A stretch of 36,604 nucleotides of DNA. Source: Gemmatimonadaceae bacterium (GTDB taxonomy: Bacteria > Gemmatimonadota > Gemmatimonadetes > Gemmatimonadales > Gemmatimonadaceae). The number at the start of each line of letters is the position of its first letter. The stretch's first letter is position 1. A program made the position numbers and the translations under genes. The notes beneath the pieces are model-generated. The model had not been told where the DNA came from and ran no database searches. It saw only the letters and a program-made list of their open reading frames with translations. Location of the stretch: NCBI GenBank assembly GCA_025931335.1, contig JAICNG010000031.1:1-36604 (forward strand), in the 5' to 3' direction. Below, piece after piece: positions 8,385-16,722 of this stretch.

Positions 8385-9400
8385 AGCTGTCGCATGAGAT
8401 TCTCACTCTTCGCACGAAGCATCCCTTTACCATCGCGCGCGGAGGCGCCTCGGAGTGGCGGGTCGTCTGGGTTCGCGTCACCGATTCGGATGGCAACGAG
8501 GGCTGGGGCGAGGCGGCCCCGAGCAAGTTCTACGGAGAAACCGCGGACACCGTCGCCGCGGTGCTGCCTCGCCTGGCCGCGGCGATCGAGGGAATCGACC
8601 CCTGGTCGCTGGAGGAGATCGAGCGCGCGCTGGACCTCGCGATCGGGCTCAACGGATCGGCGAAGAGCGCGGTCAGCGCGGCCCTGCACGACCTCGCCGC
8701 CAAGCGTCTCGACGTTCCGCTGTGGAAGCTGTGGGGGCTCGATCCCGCGCGCGCCCCGCGATCGAGCTTCACGATCGGCATTGGCGATGCGGCCGAGATC
8801 AAGCGGAAGGTCGCGGAAGCGGCCGAATACCCGATTCTCAAGGTGAAGCTGGGCTCGGACCACGATGAACAGATTCTGCGCGTGGTGCGCGACGCGGCGC
8901 CGGACAAGGTGCTGCGCGTGGATGCGAACGCGGCGTGGACGCCGAAGCACGCGCTTCGCATGATGGACGTCCTGGTCGAGCACGGGGTCGAGTTCGTCGA
9001 GCAGCCGCTGCCCGCGCACGACATCGACGGGCTGCGCTTCGTTCGCGAGCGCTCGCCGCTGCCGATCCTCGCCGATGAGTCCTGCGTGACGAGCGCCGAC
9101 ATCCCGAGACTCGTCGGCGCCGTCGACGGCATCAACATCAAGCTGGCGAAGTGCGGAGGGCTGCGCGAGGCGCTCAAGATGATCGCCGCCGCCCGCACGC
9201 ATGGGATGCTGGTGATGTGCGGATGCATGATCGAAACGAGCCTCGGCATCACGGCCGCGGCGCATCTCGCCCCCCTCCTCGACTACGCGGATCTCGATGG
9301 GGCGGCGCTCGTCGCCAACGATCCGTTCATCGGTGCGTCGATCGCTGGCGGGCGGATCGCCCTGCGCGACGCGCCAGGGCTGGGCGTTACGAAAGCATGA
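8381..9400 (+). CDS. dipeptide epimerase (L-Ala-D/L-Glu epimerase type, enolase superfamily)
   Basis: 339-residue muconate-lactonizing-type enolase-superfamily enzyme. The catalytic KVK pair (Lys154, Lys156), the metal ligands Asp181 (DANAAW), Glu207 (EQPL) and Asp232 (ADES), and the second-face Lys254 (NIKLAKCGG) are all in place. This pattern, and the SFTIGIG strand before the barrel, match L-Ala-D/L-Glu epimerases, which act on the dipeptide released from peptidoglycan. The exact dipeptide preference cannot be read. It is cytoplasmic and Mg2+ dependent. ATG 8381 overlaps the kinase stop and the priA start overlaps its own stop. Functionally it fits with the MurQ/AnmK/GH3 recycling genes at 23-27 kb. 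Confidence 0.88.
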   Translation: MKLSHEILTLRTKHPFTIARGGASEWRVVWVRVTDSDGNEGWGEAAPSKFYGETADTVAAVLPRLAAAIEGIDPWSLEEIERALDLAIGLNGSAKSAVSAALHDLAAKRLDVPLWKLWGLDPARAPRSSFTIGIGDAAEIKRKVAEAAEYPILKVKLGSDHDEQILRVVRDAAPDKVLRVDANAAWTPKHALRMMDVLVEHGVEFVEQPLPAHDIDGLRFVRERSPLPILADESCVTSADIPRLVGAVDGINIKLAKCGGLREALKMIAAARTHGMLVMCGCMIETSLGITAAAHLAPLLDYADLDGAALVANDPFIGASIAGGRIALRDAPGLGVTKA

Positions 9401-11646
9401 CCGCGCCTCGCTTCGTCGAGGTCGCGCTCCCGCTTCCGGTCTTTCAGACGTTCACGTACGCGGTCGATGGCGAGCCGGCCCACCCCCTCGTCCCCGGCAC
9501 GCGCGTGATCGTGCCCGTGCGCCAGCGACGCGCCGTCGGTATCTGCGTCACGACGTCGGATGAGACATCGGTAAAGACGCCCCGGCCCATTCTCGATGTA
9601 CCCGACGCGGTGCCGGTGTTCTCGGAGCGCATGCTCGCGCTCTGCCGCTGGATGGCCGACTATTACATCGTCCCCCTCGGCGTCGTTCTCCGCTCGGCAA
9701 TGCCGTCCGCACTGGCCGGGGCGGTGCGCCCCACACCCGAGCAGCGCACGGAGCGGATCGCCGTACTCGCCCGCCATCTGCCCTCCCTCGAGCTTCGCGA
9801 CCGGACGTTCGGGCGCGCCGCCCGGCAGCGCGCGGTGTACGAGCTCCTCGAGTCGTTAGGAGGTCGCAGTCCGGCGGTGCACCTGATGGAGCACCTCGGC
9901 GTCTCGCGGGGCGTGCTCGATGCCCTCGTCGAGAAGCAGCTGCTCACCCTCGAAGAGTCCGTCGTGCAGCGCGATCCGTTCGCGCTGCGGCGTGCGCTCG
10001 CGCCGGAGCGACACGTGCCCTCCGCCCCGCAGCGCGCGGCGATCGATGCGCTCGTGTCCGCGAAGCCGGGGGATGTCTTCCTGCTTCACGGTGTCACCGG
10101 CAGCGGAAAGACCCTCGTCTACATCGAGCTGCTCCGCGAGATCGTGGATCGCCGGAACCAGACCGCGATCGTTCTCGTGCCGGAGATCGCGCTCACGCCG
10201 CAGACCGTCGACCGCTTCCGCGCCGTGTTCGGCGATCGCATCGCCGTGCTGCACTCGGCCCTGAGTGACGGCGAGCGGTATGACGCGTGGCTTGCCCTCA
10301 AGCGCGGGGAAAGACGAATCGCGGTCGGCGCGCGCTCCGCGATCTTCGCCCCCCTCGACAATCTCGGCGCGGTGATCGTGGATGAGGAGCACGAAGGCAG
10401 CTACAAGAATGGGGAGACGCCGAGGTATCACGCGCGTGAGGTGTCGGTGGTGCGTGCCCGGGAGGAGGGGGCGCTCGTCGTGCTTGGCAGCGCGACACCG
10501 AGCCTGGAGAGCTGGCACAACGCCGAGAACGGGAAGTACCAGCTACTCACCTTGCCGGAGCGCGTCGGGGCTGGCCGCATGCCGACCGTCGACATCGTGG
10601 ACCTCCGCCGGAAGGGACGCGAGATCACGAGTGAATTCTCCGCCATCGTGAGTGAGCCGCTCGAGCGTGCGCTCCAGCAGCGGCTGGAGCGGGAAGAGCA
10701 GAGCATCCTCCTGTTGAACCGCCGGGGGTACGCGTCGTTCGTGCAGTGCGGCGACTGCGGCTACGTCGTGTCCTGTCCGAACTGCAGCATCACGCTCACG
10801 TACCACCGCGCGCCCGAACGCCTCATCTGCCACTACTGCCTTCACCAGACGCCCCTGGTCACGCGATGCGTGCGGTGCGGGGGCAGCACCGTGCGCCAGC
10901 GCGGGCTCGGCACCCAGCAGGTGGAGCGACTGCTCGGCGAGCGCTGGCCGGCGGCCCGCATCGCTCGTATGGACGTGGACACGACGAGCGGCAAGTGGGC
11001 GCACGCCGACATCCTCGACCGCGTTGGCCGTGGAGAGGTCGACATTCTGCTGGGAACGCAGATGATCGCAAAAGGGCTGGACTTCCCGAACGTGACGCTC
11101 GTGGGCGTCGTGGACGCGGACGTCGGCATCAACCTCCCCGATTTTCGAGCGTCCGAGCGCAGTTTCCAGCTGTTGAGCCAGGTAGCGGGACGAGCGGGGC
11201 GGGGGCCCAAAGGCGGATCGGTGATCATTCAGACGCGGGTCCCGGCGCATCACGCGGTGCGATGCGCCATCACGCATGACTATCGCGCGTTCGTGGCTGA
11301 TGAGCTTCCCGCGCGGCGCAGTCCGGTCTATCCCCCGTATACACGACTGGCCAACGTCGTCGTGAGCGGTCTGGCGGAAGAGCCAGCCGCGAACGTCGCG
11401 ATCGCGGGGGCGGACTGGATGCGCGAGCTCATCAACCGCGCGCCCGACTTGCCCGTCACGGTCGTGGGCGCGGCACCCTGTCCGATCGACCGCATCAAGC
11501 GGCGATGGCGCTGGCATTTCCTGCTGAAATCCGACCACGCCGGATCGCTGACGCGTGTTGCGCGGTACTTTCTGGAGCGGTTCGACGTGCCGGCGGCCTA
11601 CGACATGAGGGTCGTCGTCGATCGGGATCCGGTCTCACTCCTCTAG
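9397..11646 (+). CDS. priA: primosomal protein N' (replication restart helicase PriA)
   Basis: 749-residue superfamily 2 DNA helicase that recognises stalled forks and restarts replication. The N-terminal 3'-DNA-binding domain starts RFVEVALPLPVFQTFTYAV. Walker A GVTGSGKT is at 232-239 and the DEEH box at about 329-332. A zinc-binding insertion with paired Cys motifs begins at Cys451 (CGDCGYVVSCPNC, then CHYC and CVRCGG). Helicase motifs GTQMIAKGLDFPNVTLVG and QVAGRAGRG follow. Length and all motifs are complete. ATG 9397 overlaps the epimerase TGA, so it is the last gene of the run starting at 4925. It ends 10 bases before a long inverted repeat. Confidence 0.97.
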   Translation: MTAPRFVEVALPLPVFQTFTYAVDGEPAHPLVPGTRVIVPVRQRRAVGICVTTSDETSVKTPRPILDVPDAVPVFSERMLALCRWMADYYIVPLGVVLRSAMPSALAGAVRPTPEQRTERIAVLARHLPSLELRDRTFGRAARQRAVYELLESLGGRSPAVHLMEHLGVSRGVLDALVEKQLLTLEESVVQRDPFALRRALAPERHVPSAPQRAAIDALVSAKPGDVFLLHGVTGSGKTLVYIELLREIVDRRNQTAIVLVPEIALTPQTVDRFRAVFGDRIAVLHSALSDGERYDAWLALKRGERRIAVGARSAIFAPLDNLGAVIVDEEHEGSYKNGETPRYHAREVSVVRAREEGALVVLGSATPSLESWHNAENGKYQLLTLPERVGAGRMPTVDIVDLRRKGREITSEFSAIVSEPLERALQQRLEREEQSILLLNRRGYASFVQCGDCGYVVSCPNCSITLTYHRAPERLICHYCLHQTPLVTRCVRCGGSTVRQRGLGTQQVERLLGERWPAARIARMDVDTTSGKWAHADILDRVGRGEVDILLGTQMIAKGLDFPNVTLVGVVDADVGINLPDFRASERSFQLLSQVAGRAGRGPKGGSVIIQTRVPAHHAVRCAITHDYRAFVADELPARRSPVYPPYTRLANVVVSGLAEEPAANVAIAGADWMRELINRAPDLPVTVVGAAPCPIDRIKRRWRWHFLLKSDHAGSLTRVARYFLERFDVPAAYDMRVVVDRDPVSLL

Positions 11647-11655
11647 CTCCTGCTC

Positions 11656-11758
11656 CGATTGCGGATTGCGGATTCCGGATTGCGAGTGAACTTCAACGTC
11701 GCCACCAGGGTGAACCGCGTCGGTTTTGAGACAATCCCCAATCCGCAATCCGCCATCG
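11656..11758. repeat. palindromic element A: inverted repeat made of tandem GATTGCG heptamers
   Basis: Arms 11656-11682 and 11732-11758 match at 24 of 27 positions, with a 49-base loop. The left arm contains four tandem 7-bp units of consensus GATTGCG (11657-11684, one base changed in the third). It fills most of the 119-bp gap between priA and the creatininase gene; the right arm ends eight bases before the latter's ATG. There is no T-tract on either side, so it is not a standard intrinsic terminator, although the RNA would form a strong stem. Confidence 0.85.
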
Positions 11759-11765
11759 CCTTTCG

Positions 11766-12527
11766 ATGACTCGTCCCTACATCCTCGCAGAATCGACGTA
11801 CCGCACCGTGTCCTCGACGCGGTATGAGATCGCGATCCTCCCGTGGGGGGCGACCGAGGCGCATAACTACCACCTGCCGTACGCGACGGACAACGTGCAG
11901 TGCGACTGGATCGCGGCCGAGGCGGCGCGGGTCGCCTGGGAGCGTGGGACGAAGGTGATCGTGCTCCCCACGGTCCCGTTCGGAGTGAACACCGGGCAGC
12001 TCGACATCCCGCTCACGATCAACATGAATCCGTCGACGCAGATCGCCGTGCTGCGCGATGTCGTCGACGCGCTGGACGGGCAGGGGCTGCGAAAGCTGGT
12101 TCTCCTCAACGGCCACGGCGGCAACGACTTTCGGCAGATGATTCGCGAGGTCTCACCGCGAACCAAGGTGTTCATCTGCGCGGTCGACTGGTGGAAGGTC
12201 GTCGACCCGGCGGGCGTGTTCGAGAAATCGGGAGACCACGCCGGCGAGCTCGAGACGAGCGTGATGATGCACGTCGCGCCCGATCTCGTTCGCCCACTTG
12301 GCGAGGCGGGGGCCGGGGCGGCAAAGCGCCCGCGTCCGCGCGCAATGCGCGAGGGCTGGGCCTGGTCCCCTCGTGCCTGGACTCGCGTGACGGCCGACAC
12401 GGGTATTGGAGACCCCTCGCGGGCCAGCGCCGACAAGGGCGCGCGCTACACCGAGGCCGTTGTCGGGCGCATCGCCGACTTCCTGGTGGAGCTCCGCGAT
12501 ACCGACCCGAAAGATCTGTACGAATGA
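11766..12527 (+). CDS. creatininase-family amidohydrolase
   Basis: 253-residue metal-dependent amidohydrolase of the creatininase/FAPy-deformylase family. The likely metal ligands are visible: Glu31, His33 and Asp42 in GATEAHNYHLPYATD, the His of LLNGHGGN, and the Glu pair in GDHAGELETS. The usual first motif GS-EQHGPHLP is altered to GATEAHNYHLP, as seen in divergent members, so creatinine is probably not the substrate; small cyclic or formyl amides are possible. It is cytoplasmic. The ATG follows a palindromic element by eight bases and no SD is visible. It is separated from the next gene by about 40 bases containing a possible promoter. Confidence 0.82.
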   Translation: MTRPYILAESTYRTVSSTRYEIAILPWGATEAHNYHLPYATDNVQCDWIAAEAARVAWERGTKVIVLPTVPFGVNTGQLDIPLTINMNPSTQIAVLRDVVDALDGQGLRKLVLLNGHGGNDFRQMIREVSPRTKVFICAVDWWKVVDPAGVFEKSGDHAGELETSVMMHVAPDLVRPLGEAGAGAAKRPRPRAMREGWAWSPRAWTRVTADTGIGDPSRASADKGARYTEAVVGRIADFLVELRDTDPKDLYE

Positions 12528-12530
12528 CGG

Positions 12531-12560
12531 TTGAATCCGTCGGCGCGGCCACGCCATCTT
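12531..12560 (+). promoter_or_regulatory. putative promoter for the TIGR00300 gene
   Basis: TTGAAT (12531-12536), an 18-base spacer and CATCTT (12555-12560), six bases before the GTG at 12567. If real, the transcript would start at or next to the start codon and be leaderless; no SD is present. Judged by eye only. Confidence 0.35.
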
Positions 12561-12566
12561 TCCTTC

Positions 12567-13691
12567 GTGCCTCCCTTCTCACACCCTGACTTCGACGCGC
12601 CGCGCTTCGCGCAGGCGTCGAATGCCCGATTCGTGCCGGCACCCGCTGACGGCGTGCTGCCTGACGGGTTCTTCTCCACGACCAACCTGCCGACGTACGT
12701 CAAGCTCGACGGCAGGTGGCGCATGCCGCGCGAGCCCCGCATGGACGCGGCGCTCGTGCGCGACGCGGCCGGCGAGCTATGGGTTCGTGAGGGTCGCCGA
12801 GTCCGAAAAGGGGACGCCGTCGCTGTGGGGCACAAGGAAGACGGAAGCGAGGGGATCTACGTGCATTCGGGCGCCTTCCTCGGCGAGTCGGCAGAGGGCG
12901 AGTTCAAGTTCATGACGAGCGAGGTGTCGCGCGAAAAGCCCATCGACTACGGGTTGATGGCGCGCATCCTCGTCGACGAGCGGGATCGCGGTGGGTATCC
13001 GGTGTGGGTGACGGGCCCGGCCCTGGTGCACTCGCGCGCCCGAACCGACATGGTGTGGTTCATCGCCAACGGCTTCGTCGGCGCGCTGTTGGCCGGGAAC
13101 GCGGTGGCGGTGCACGACATCGAGGCGTCGATCTTCGGGACGACCCTTGGCATGACCGGAAGCGGGGAGGCGACGACCGGCGGACACGGGCTACACATGC
13201 GCGCGATCAACAAGGTGCGCGCGGCGGGCTCGATCGCCGAGGCGGTGAAGCAGGGCATCATCAAGGACGGCATCATGCACGCGTGCGTCGTCCACGACAT
13301 TCCCGTCGTGCTGACCGGATCCATCCGCGATGACGGTCCCCTGCCGGGTGTGATCACCGACAATCTCGAGGCGCAGGACGCGATGCGTGCCCACGCGGTT
13401 CGCGCGACGATGGCCATTCTCATCGCCACCGCCTTGCACGCGATCGCGACCGGCAACATGCTCCCCGCGTTCGTCACCGAGCGTGACGGCTCGCTGCGGG
13501 AGCTGGCGACGATCTGCGTCGATTCATCGGAGTTCGTCGTGAGCAAGCTGAAGGACCGTGGAACGCATCAGGCGTTCGGCGTCGTCACCAATGCGCAGGA
13601 CTTCATGCACATCCTGAGACTGTACGTCGAGCGTGAGATTGCGGCCCGCGCGGCGACCAAAGTGGACGCTCCCTCCGCGGCGACGCGATGA
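12567..13691 (+). CDS. TIGR00300-family LOR/SDH conserved-region protein (ornithine cyclodeaminase-like)
   Basis: 374-residue protein carrying the conserved sequence of the TIGR00300 family: PDGFFSTTNLPTYVKLDGRW with a following MD, FKFMTSEVS, GPALVHSRA, LLAGNAVAVHDIE, a GGHG-H motif, IRDDGPLPGVITD, ATGNMLP and KLKDRGTHQAFGVVT. This region is the C-terminal half of bifunctional arginine dihydrolase/ornithine cyclodeaminase proteins (AgrE/ArgZ type) and was first named for similarity to lysine-oxoglutarate reductase/saccharopine dehydrogenase. Here it stands alone, with no dihydrolase domain before it. Conversion of ornithine to proline plus ammonia is a reasonable inference but not proven. 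GTG 12567 was chosen because family members begin close to this point; TTG 12531 is an in-frame alternative. The stop overlaps the next ATG. Confidence 0.82.
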   Translation: MPPFSHPDFDAPRFAQASNARFVPAPADGVLPDGFFSTTNLPTYVKLDGRWRMPREPRMDAALVRDAAGELWVREGRRVRKGDAVAVGHKEDGSEGIYVHSGAFLGESAEGEFKFMTSEVSREKPIDYGLMARILVDERDRGGYPVWVTGPALVHSRARTDMVWFIANGFVGALLAGNAVAVHDIEASIFGTTLGMTGSGEATTGGHGLHMRAINKVRAAGSIAEAVKQGIIKDGIMHACVVHDIPVVLTGSIRDDGPLPGVITDNLEAQDAMRAHAVRATMAILIATALHAIATGNMLPAFVTERDGSLRELATICVDSSEFVVSKLKDRGTHQAFGVVTNAQDFMHILRLYVEREIAARAATKVDAPSAATR

Positions 13692-14092
13692 CGGACGACA
13701 CGCAGCGGCGCTTTCTGCTGGCGATCGCCGATACCGTCGTCGCCGACCGGGTGGAGGAAGTGCGCCTCTTTCGCCCCATTCGCCAGAGTGGCCAGGAGAC
13801 CGGAGCCGCCGTCGTCGCTGTCGAGCCCGAGGTATCGAGCGACGATGGCGCGTCCATGACTCGGCACGTCGTCTACTCCGCGCGGTACCGACTCGTGCTC
13901 AAGGGCCCGGACCGTGGTCGATGGGAGGCGACCGTCACCGCCGAGGCCGATGCGCCGCTCGCGGCTGTCGAAGCGGTGGTGCGCGGTGTGCAGCGGCGCG
14001 CGGGCGAGGATGATGAGCCGGAGCGGCTGTCCGGTGACGCGTTTCGGCAGGCGCTCATCGCGGAGCCCTGGGCGACGCCCCAGCGCCAATGA
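13688..14092 (+). CDS. small hypothetical protein
   Basis: 134-residue soluble protein with no signal peptide or membrane segment. It begins MTDDTQRRFLLAIADTVVADRVEEVRLFRPIRQ and has a central beta-rich stretch (RHVVYSARYRLVLKGPDRGRWEATVTAEAD), ending in a charged helix. The ATG overlaps the TIGR00300 gene stop (ATGA), so the two are probably translated together. I do not recognise a family. Its stop codon lies inside the first heptamer of palindromic element B. Codon use matches the neighbours. Confidence 0.7.
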   Translation: MTDDTQRRFLLAIADTVVADRVEEVRLFRPIRQSGQETGAAVVAVEPEVSSDDGASMTRHVVYSARYRLVLKGPDRGRWEATVTAEADAPLAAVEAVVRGVQRRAGEDDEPERLSGDAFRQALIAEPWATPQRQ

Positions 14093-14188
14093 GGAAGGAG
14101 GCCTGAGGACTGAGGGAGTCTATCGAGCGGAGGCCGGCCTCAGGGCCAGCCGATCGGTTTCCTCACTCCTCACTCCTCGTTCTTCAGT
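14088..14188. repeat. palindromic element B: inverted repeat of nnTGAGG heptamers
   Basis: Left arm 14088-14115 is four tandem 7-bp units ending GAGG. Right arm 14161-14188 is the reverse complement of four similar units (22 of 28 positions pair). A separate perfect 12-bp palindrome, GAGGCCGGCCTC, lies between them at 14130-14141. The left arm holds the stop codon of the upstream gene; the right arm is translated as the tail of the convergent phosphodiesterase. The heptamers match those of element E at 30058-30123, so B and E look like copies of one family. Confidence 0.8.
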
Positions 14189-15883
14189 CGCTGTCCACCT
14201 CGTCATGACCACGCGATGGATGTCGCGGGCATCCTCGATCCGCTCGTTCGAGACGTCCACCTGCTGGGGCGTGACGAGAAAGGGCCAGACCTGATCGCCC
14301 CCGGCGGAACCGTGGGCCCCCACCTGGTCGTCGAACGAGATGATGTCGTAGCCGTCGTAGGCGCCGAAGATGACGATGTCGCCGGCGTTGGGCTGCCTGA
14401 CGAGCGAGGCGACGGCGCGGAGGACGCACGGCTCCATCCCGTAGCGGTCCATCGGGTTCGTCCCCTCGAGCAGCTCCAGCTGCTCGCCGACGATCAGCGC
14501 GCGGCCGGCGCGCGTCTCGACGTGCACGCCGTCGTTGAGGCGGACGCAGAGGATGCCAATGCCCGGGTGCGCCAGCAGCGACGCGTACAAATGGGTGCGG
14601 CGACGGTCGCGCGCGATGTCGGGGAGCGTGAGCGCCTCCTCGGAATCAGCGAAGTACACGTGCGCGAGCGATGAGCTGAACGTGACGACGACGTCGTGCC
14701 GCTCACTCACCCAGTACTTCTGCGGCCATAGCAACTCGCGCACGCCGTAGCGACTGCGCAGCCAGTCGCGTACGCGGCGAAGGACACGCCCCGTGCGCAC
14801 GTGGCGATCATCGGCGGCGGCGGCGGCCTCGTCGACGATCTGGGCCCCGATGTCGACGTACTCGCCGGGCGGGGCAACGCTCATGAGGCTCGAGAGCGGC
14901 GTGATACCGGCGTTCCGCGCGTCCCCCTCGAGCATCCGCTGCACGGTGGTGCCGAGCGATTCCCCGAACCGCACACGATAGCTCGACGCGGGGGTCATGC
15001 CGTGATCCGACAGAATCACCAGATCGTACGGGCGGGAGCTGACCGCCCCGATCATGCGGTAGATCTCCTTGATGCGCGCGTCCGTGCGCCGCAGGTCGGC
15101 CAGCGACACCCGGCTCGACGGGCCGAAGTGATGGCCGAGCTCGTCGTACTGCATGAACGTGCTGTAGATGACGGGGACGCCGAGGTAGATGTCGAGCATG
15201 ATCGCCATCGTCTGGAGCTCGCGGACGACCACGTTCGTGAATACGCGAAGAAAGGGGAAAATGCCCTCGGCGTGCGTGGCCTTGCCCGCGAGCTCGTGCC
15301 GCAGTCGTTCCCATTCCTCGCGGAGCCATTCGGCCACCGATTGCAGACCCATGCGCGCGACGCGCACGGGATGGACGAGGATGAGCAGCGCCATCCGCAG
15401 GCCGCCCAGCCGGCGAAAGATCGACGATCGCTCGCGCGTCGCGATCGTGAACGCCACCGTGTCGGCATCGCCATCGAGCAGGTTGACGTAGCTCGAGCCT
15501 CCCGCGAGCACCCCGGGCGAATGAATGCGATCGCGGATATATTGCACGCCGTCCGGCGCGTTGCAGGTGATGATCCGTCGGGCGCGCCGATCGTAGAACC
15601 GAAACGCCGGAATCTCGTCGTTCTCGCCGTGGAAGATCCCCGCCTGGCAGTACGGTGTCGCCGACGGGAGGCCCGAGAACCACCGACGAAGGTGGAAGCC
15701 CTCGTCATTCAGCAGCCGTGCGATGGTCGGACAATATCCCAGCTCGAGCGCGCGCCGGAGATCGGAGTAGGCGAGGGCGTCGATCTGAAGTGCGACGAGG
15801 CCGCGGCGGTCGTCTCGCGGTCGCCGCTCGCGTCGGAACGCGCCGTATTTGAGCGAGTAGTACCACCGGAGCACCCGGCCCAT
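14120..15883 (-). CDS. alkaline-phosphatase-superfamily phosphodiesterase
   Basis: 587-residue protein (from ATG 15883) of the type I phosphodiesterase/nucleotide pyrophosphatase branch of the alkaline phosphatase superfamily. Visible features are QIDALAY with the first metal Asp, LPSATPYCQAGIFHG around the nucleophile, YDELGHHFGP with Asp and His ligands, and LSDHGMT with the Asp-His pair. No clear signal peptide is present; the N-terminus is very basic. It may act on phosphodiester or phospholipid head groups, but the substrate is unknown. The last roughly 20 residues (from about RGVRSEETDRL) are encoded by palindromic element B and look like a read-through extension. An upstream in-frame ATG at 15922 would overlap the ccdA start. 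Confidence 0.85.
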   Translation of the reverse strand: MGRVLRWYYSLKYGAFRRERRPRDDRRGLVALQIDALAYSDLRRALELGYCPTIARLLNDEGFHLRRWFSGLPSATPYCQAGIFHGENDEIPAFRFYDRRARRIITCNAPDGVQYIRDRIHSPGVLAGGSSYVNLLDGDADTVAFTIATRERSSIFRRLGGLRMALLILVHPVRVARMGLQSVAEWLREEWERLRHELAGKATHAEGIFPFLRVFTNVVVRELQTMAIMLDIYLGVPVIYSTFMQYDELGHHFGPSSRVSLADLRRTDARIKEIYRMIGAVSSRPYDLVILSDHGMTPASSYRVRFGESLGTTVQRMLEGDARNAGITPLSSLMSVAPPGEYVDIGAQIVDEAAAAADDRHVRTGRVLRRVRDWLRSRYGVRELLWPQKYWVSERHDVVVTFSSSLAHVYFADSEEALTLPDIARDRRRTHLYASLLAHPGIGILCVRLNDGVHVETRAGRALIVGEQLELLEGTNPMDRYGMEPCVLRAVASLVRQPNAGDIVIFGAYDGYDIISFDDQVGAHGSAGGDQVWPFLVTPQQVDVSNERIEDARDIHRVVMTRWTATEERGVRSEETDRLALRPASAR

Positions 15884-15920
15884 GCGCTTTCGGCGCCGGC
15901 GCTCCACCCGCGGAGCCTGC

Positions 15921-16649
15921 ATGGAAGAAACAGCCTCGTTGGGCATTGTCATCGCGTTCACCGCCGGATTGCTGAGCTTTCTGTCCCCGTGTGTCCTGCC
16001 GCTCATTCCGAGCTACGTGACGTTTATCACCGGATTGACGCTGGAGGAAGTGCAGAAGACGCGCCGCGTCGCCGTGATTCACTCTCTCCTGTTCATCCTC
16101 GGCTTCACGCTCATCTTCCTCGCGCTGGGCGCCACCGCGACCGTGCTCGGGCGCGCGCTCCTGGTCTATCGCGAGTGGATCAGTCGCGTCGGCGGCGTGC
16201 TCATCATCGTGTTCGGGCTCTACCTGCTGGGCGTGTTCAATATCGCCGCGTTCGCGCGCGAGCGCCGTGTCCACCTCGCCGACAAGCCGATTGGATACCT
16301 GGGCACCGTGCTGGTCGGCATCGCCTTCGGCGCGGGATGGACGCCGTGCATCGGTCCCATCCTCGGCTCGATCCTCATCTACACGTCGAGCTCGGCGGAT
16401 CTGGGCCGGGGGCTTGGTCTCCTGACGGCGTACTCGCTCGGGCTCGCGGTTCCGTTCCTTGCCGCGTCGCTCGCGATCAACCATTTCCTCTCGTTCTTCA
16501 CGCGCGTGCGGCGTCACGTGGTGTGGGTGAGCCGTGCCGGCGGGGTGCTGCTGATCATCGTCGGGGCGTTGATGCTGACGGACTATTTCACCGTGCTCGC
16601 CGGATACCTCCAGCAATGGACGCCTGACGCGCTCCGCAATCGCATTTGA
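15921..16649 (+). CDS. ccdA: cytochrome c biogenesis protein CcdA (DsbD-type membrane reductase)
   Basis: 242-residue polytopic membrane protein with six hydrophobic helices. The redox Cys pair that carries electrons from cytoplasmic thioredoxin across the membrane is Cys24 (FLSPCVLPLIPSY) and Cys143 (GWTPCIGPILG). These motifs define the CcdA/DsbD transmembrane family. The periplasmic partner (a thioredoxin-like ResA/CcsX or a cytochrome c apoprotein reductase) is not in the window. ATG 15921 has GGAG seven bases upstream. It starts divergently from the phosphodiesterase gene with at most 37 bases between them, and converges on the response-regulator gene. Confidence 0.95.
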   Translation: MEETASLGIVIAFTAGLLSFLSPCVLPLIPSYVTFITGLTLEEVQKTRRVAVIHSLLFILGFTLIFLALGATATVLGRALLVYREWISRVGGVLIIVFGLYLLGVFNIAAFARERRVHLADKPIGYLGTVLVGIAFGAGWTPCIGPILGSILIYTSSSADLGRGLGLLTAYSLGLAVPFLAASLAINHFLSFFTRVRRHVVWVSRAGGVLLIIVGALMLTDYFTVLAGYLQQWTPDALRNRI

Positions 16650-16666
16650 GCGCTCGGCGAAGTACC

Positions 16667-16684
16667 TGGCGCCGGCGGGCGCCA
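16667..16684. terminator. short hairpin between convergent ccdA and response regulator
   Basis: Perfect 7-bp stem TGGCGCC/GGCGCCA with a four-base loop, 17 bases after the ccdA stop. There is no T-run on either strand, so termination is only inferred from position. This is the one convergent junction in the window without a heptamer/nonamer palindrome. Confidence 0.4.
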
Positions 16685-16722
16685 TCAGGCGGTGATTGTG
16701 CCGAGGCGGTCTACGGCGGTCG

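Noticed and set aside
14801..16627. 608-codon open frame on the plus strand
   Set aside because: It runs opposite the phosphodiesterase and then out of frame through ccdA; both of those genes have clear motifs and this frame has none.
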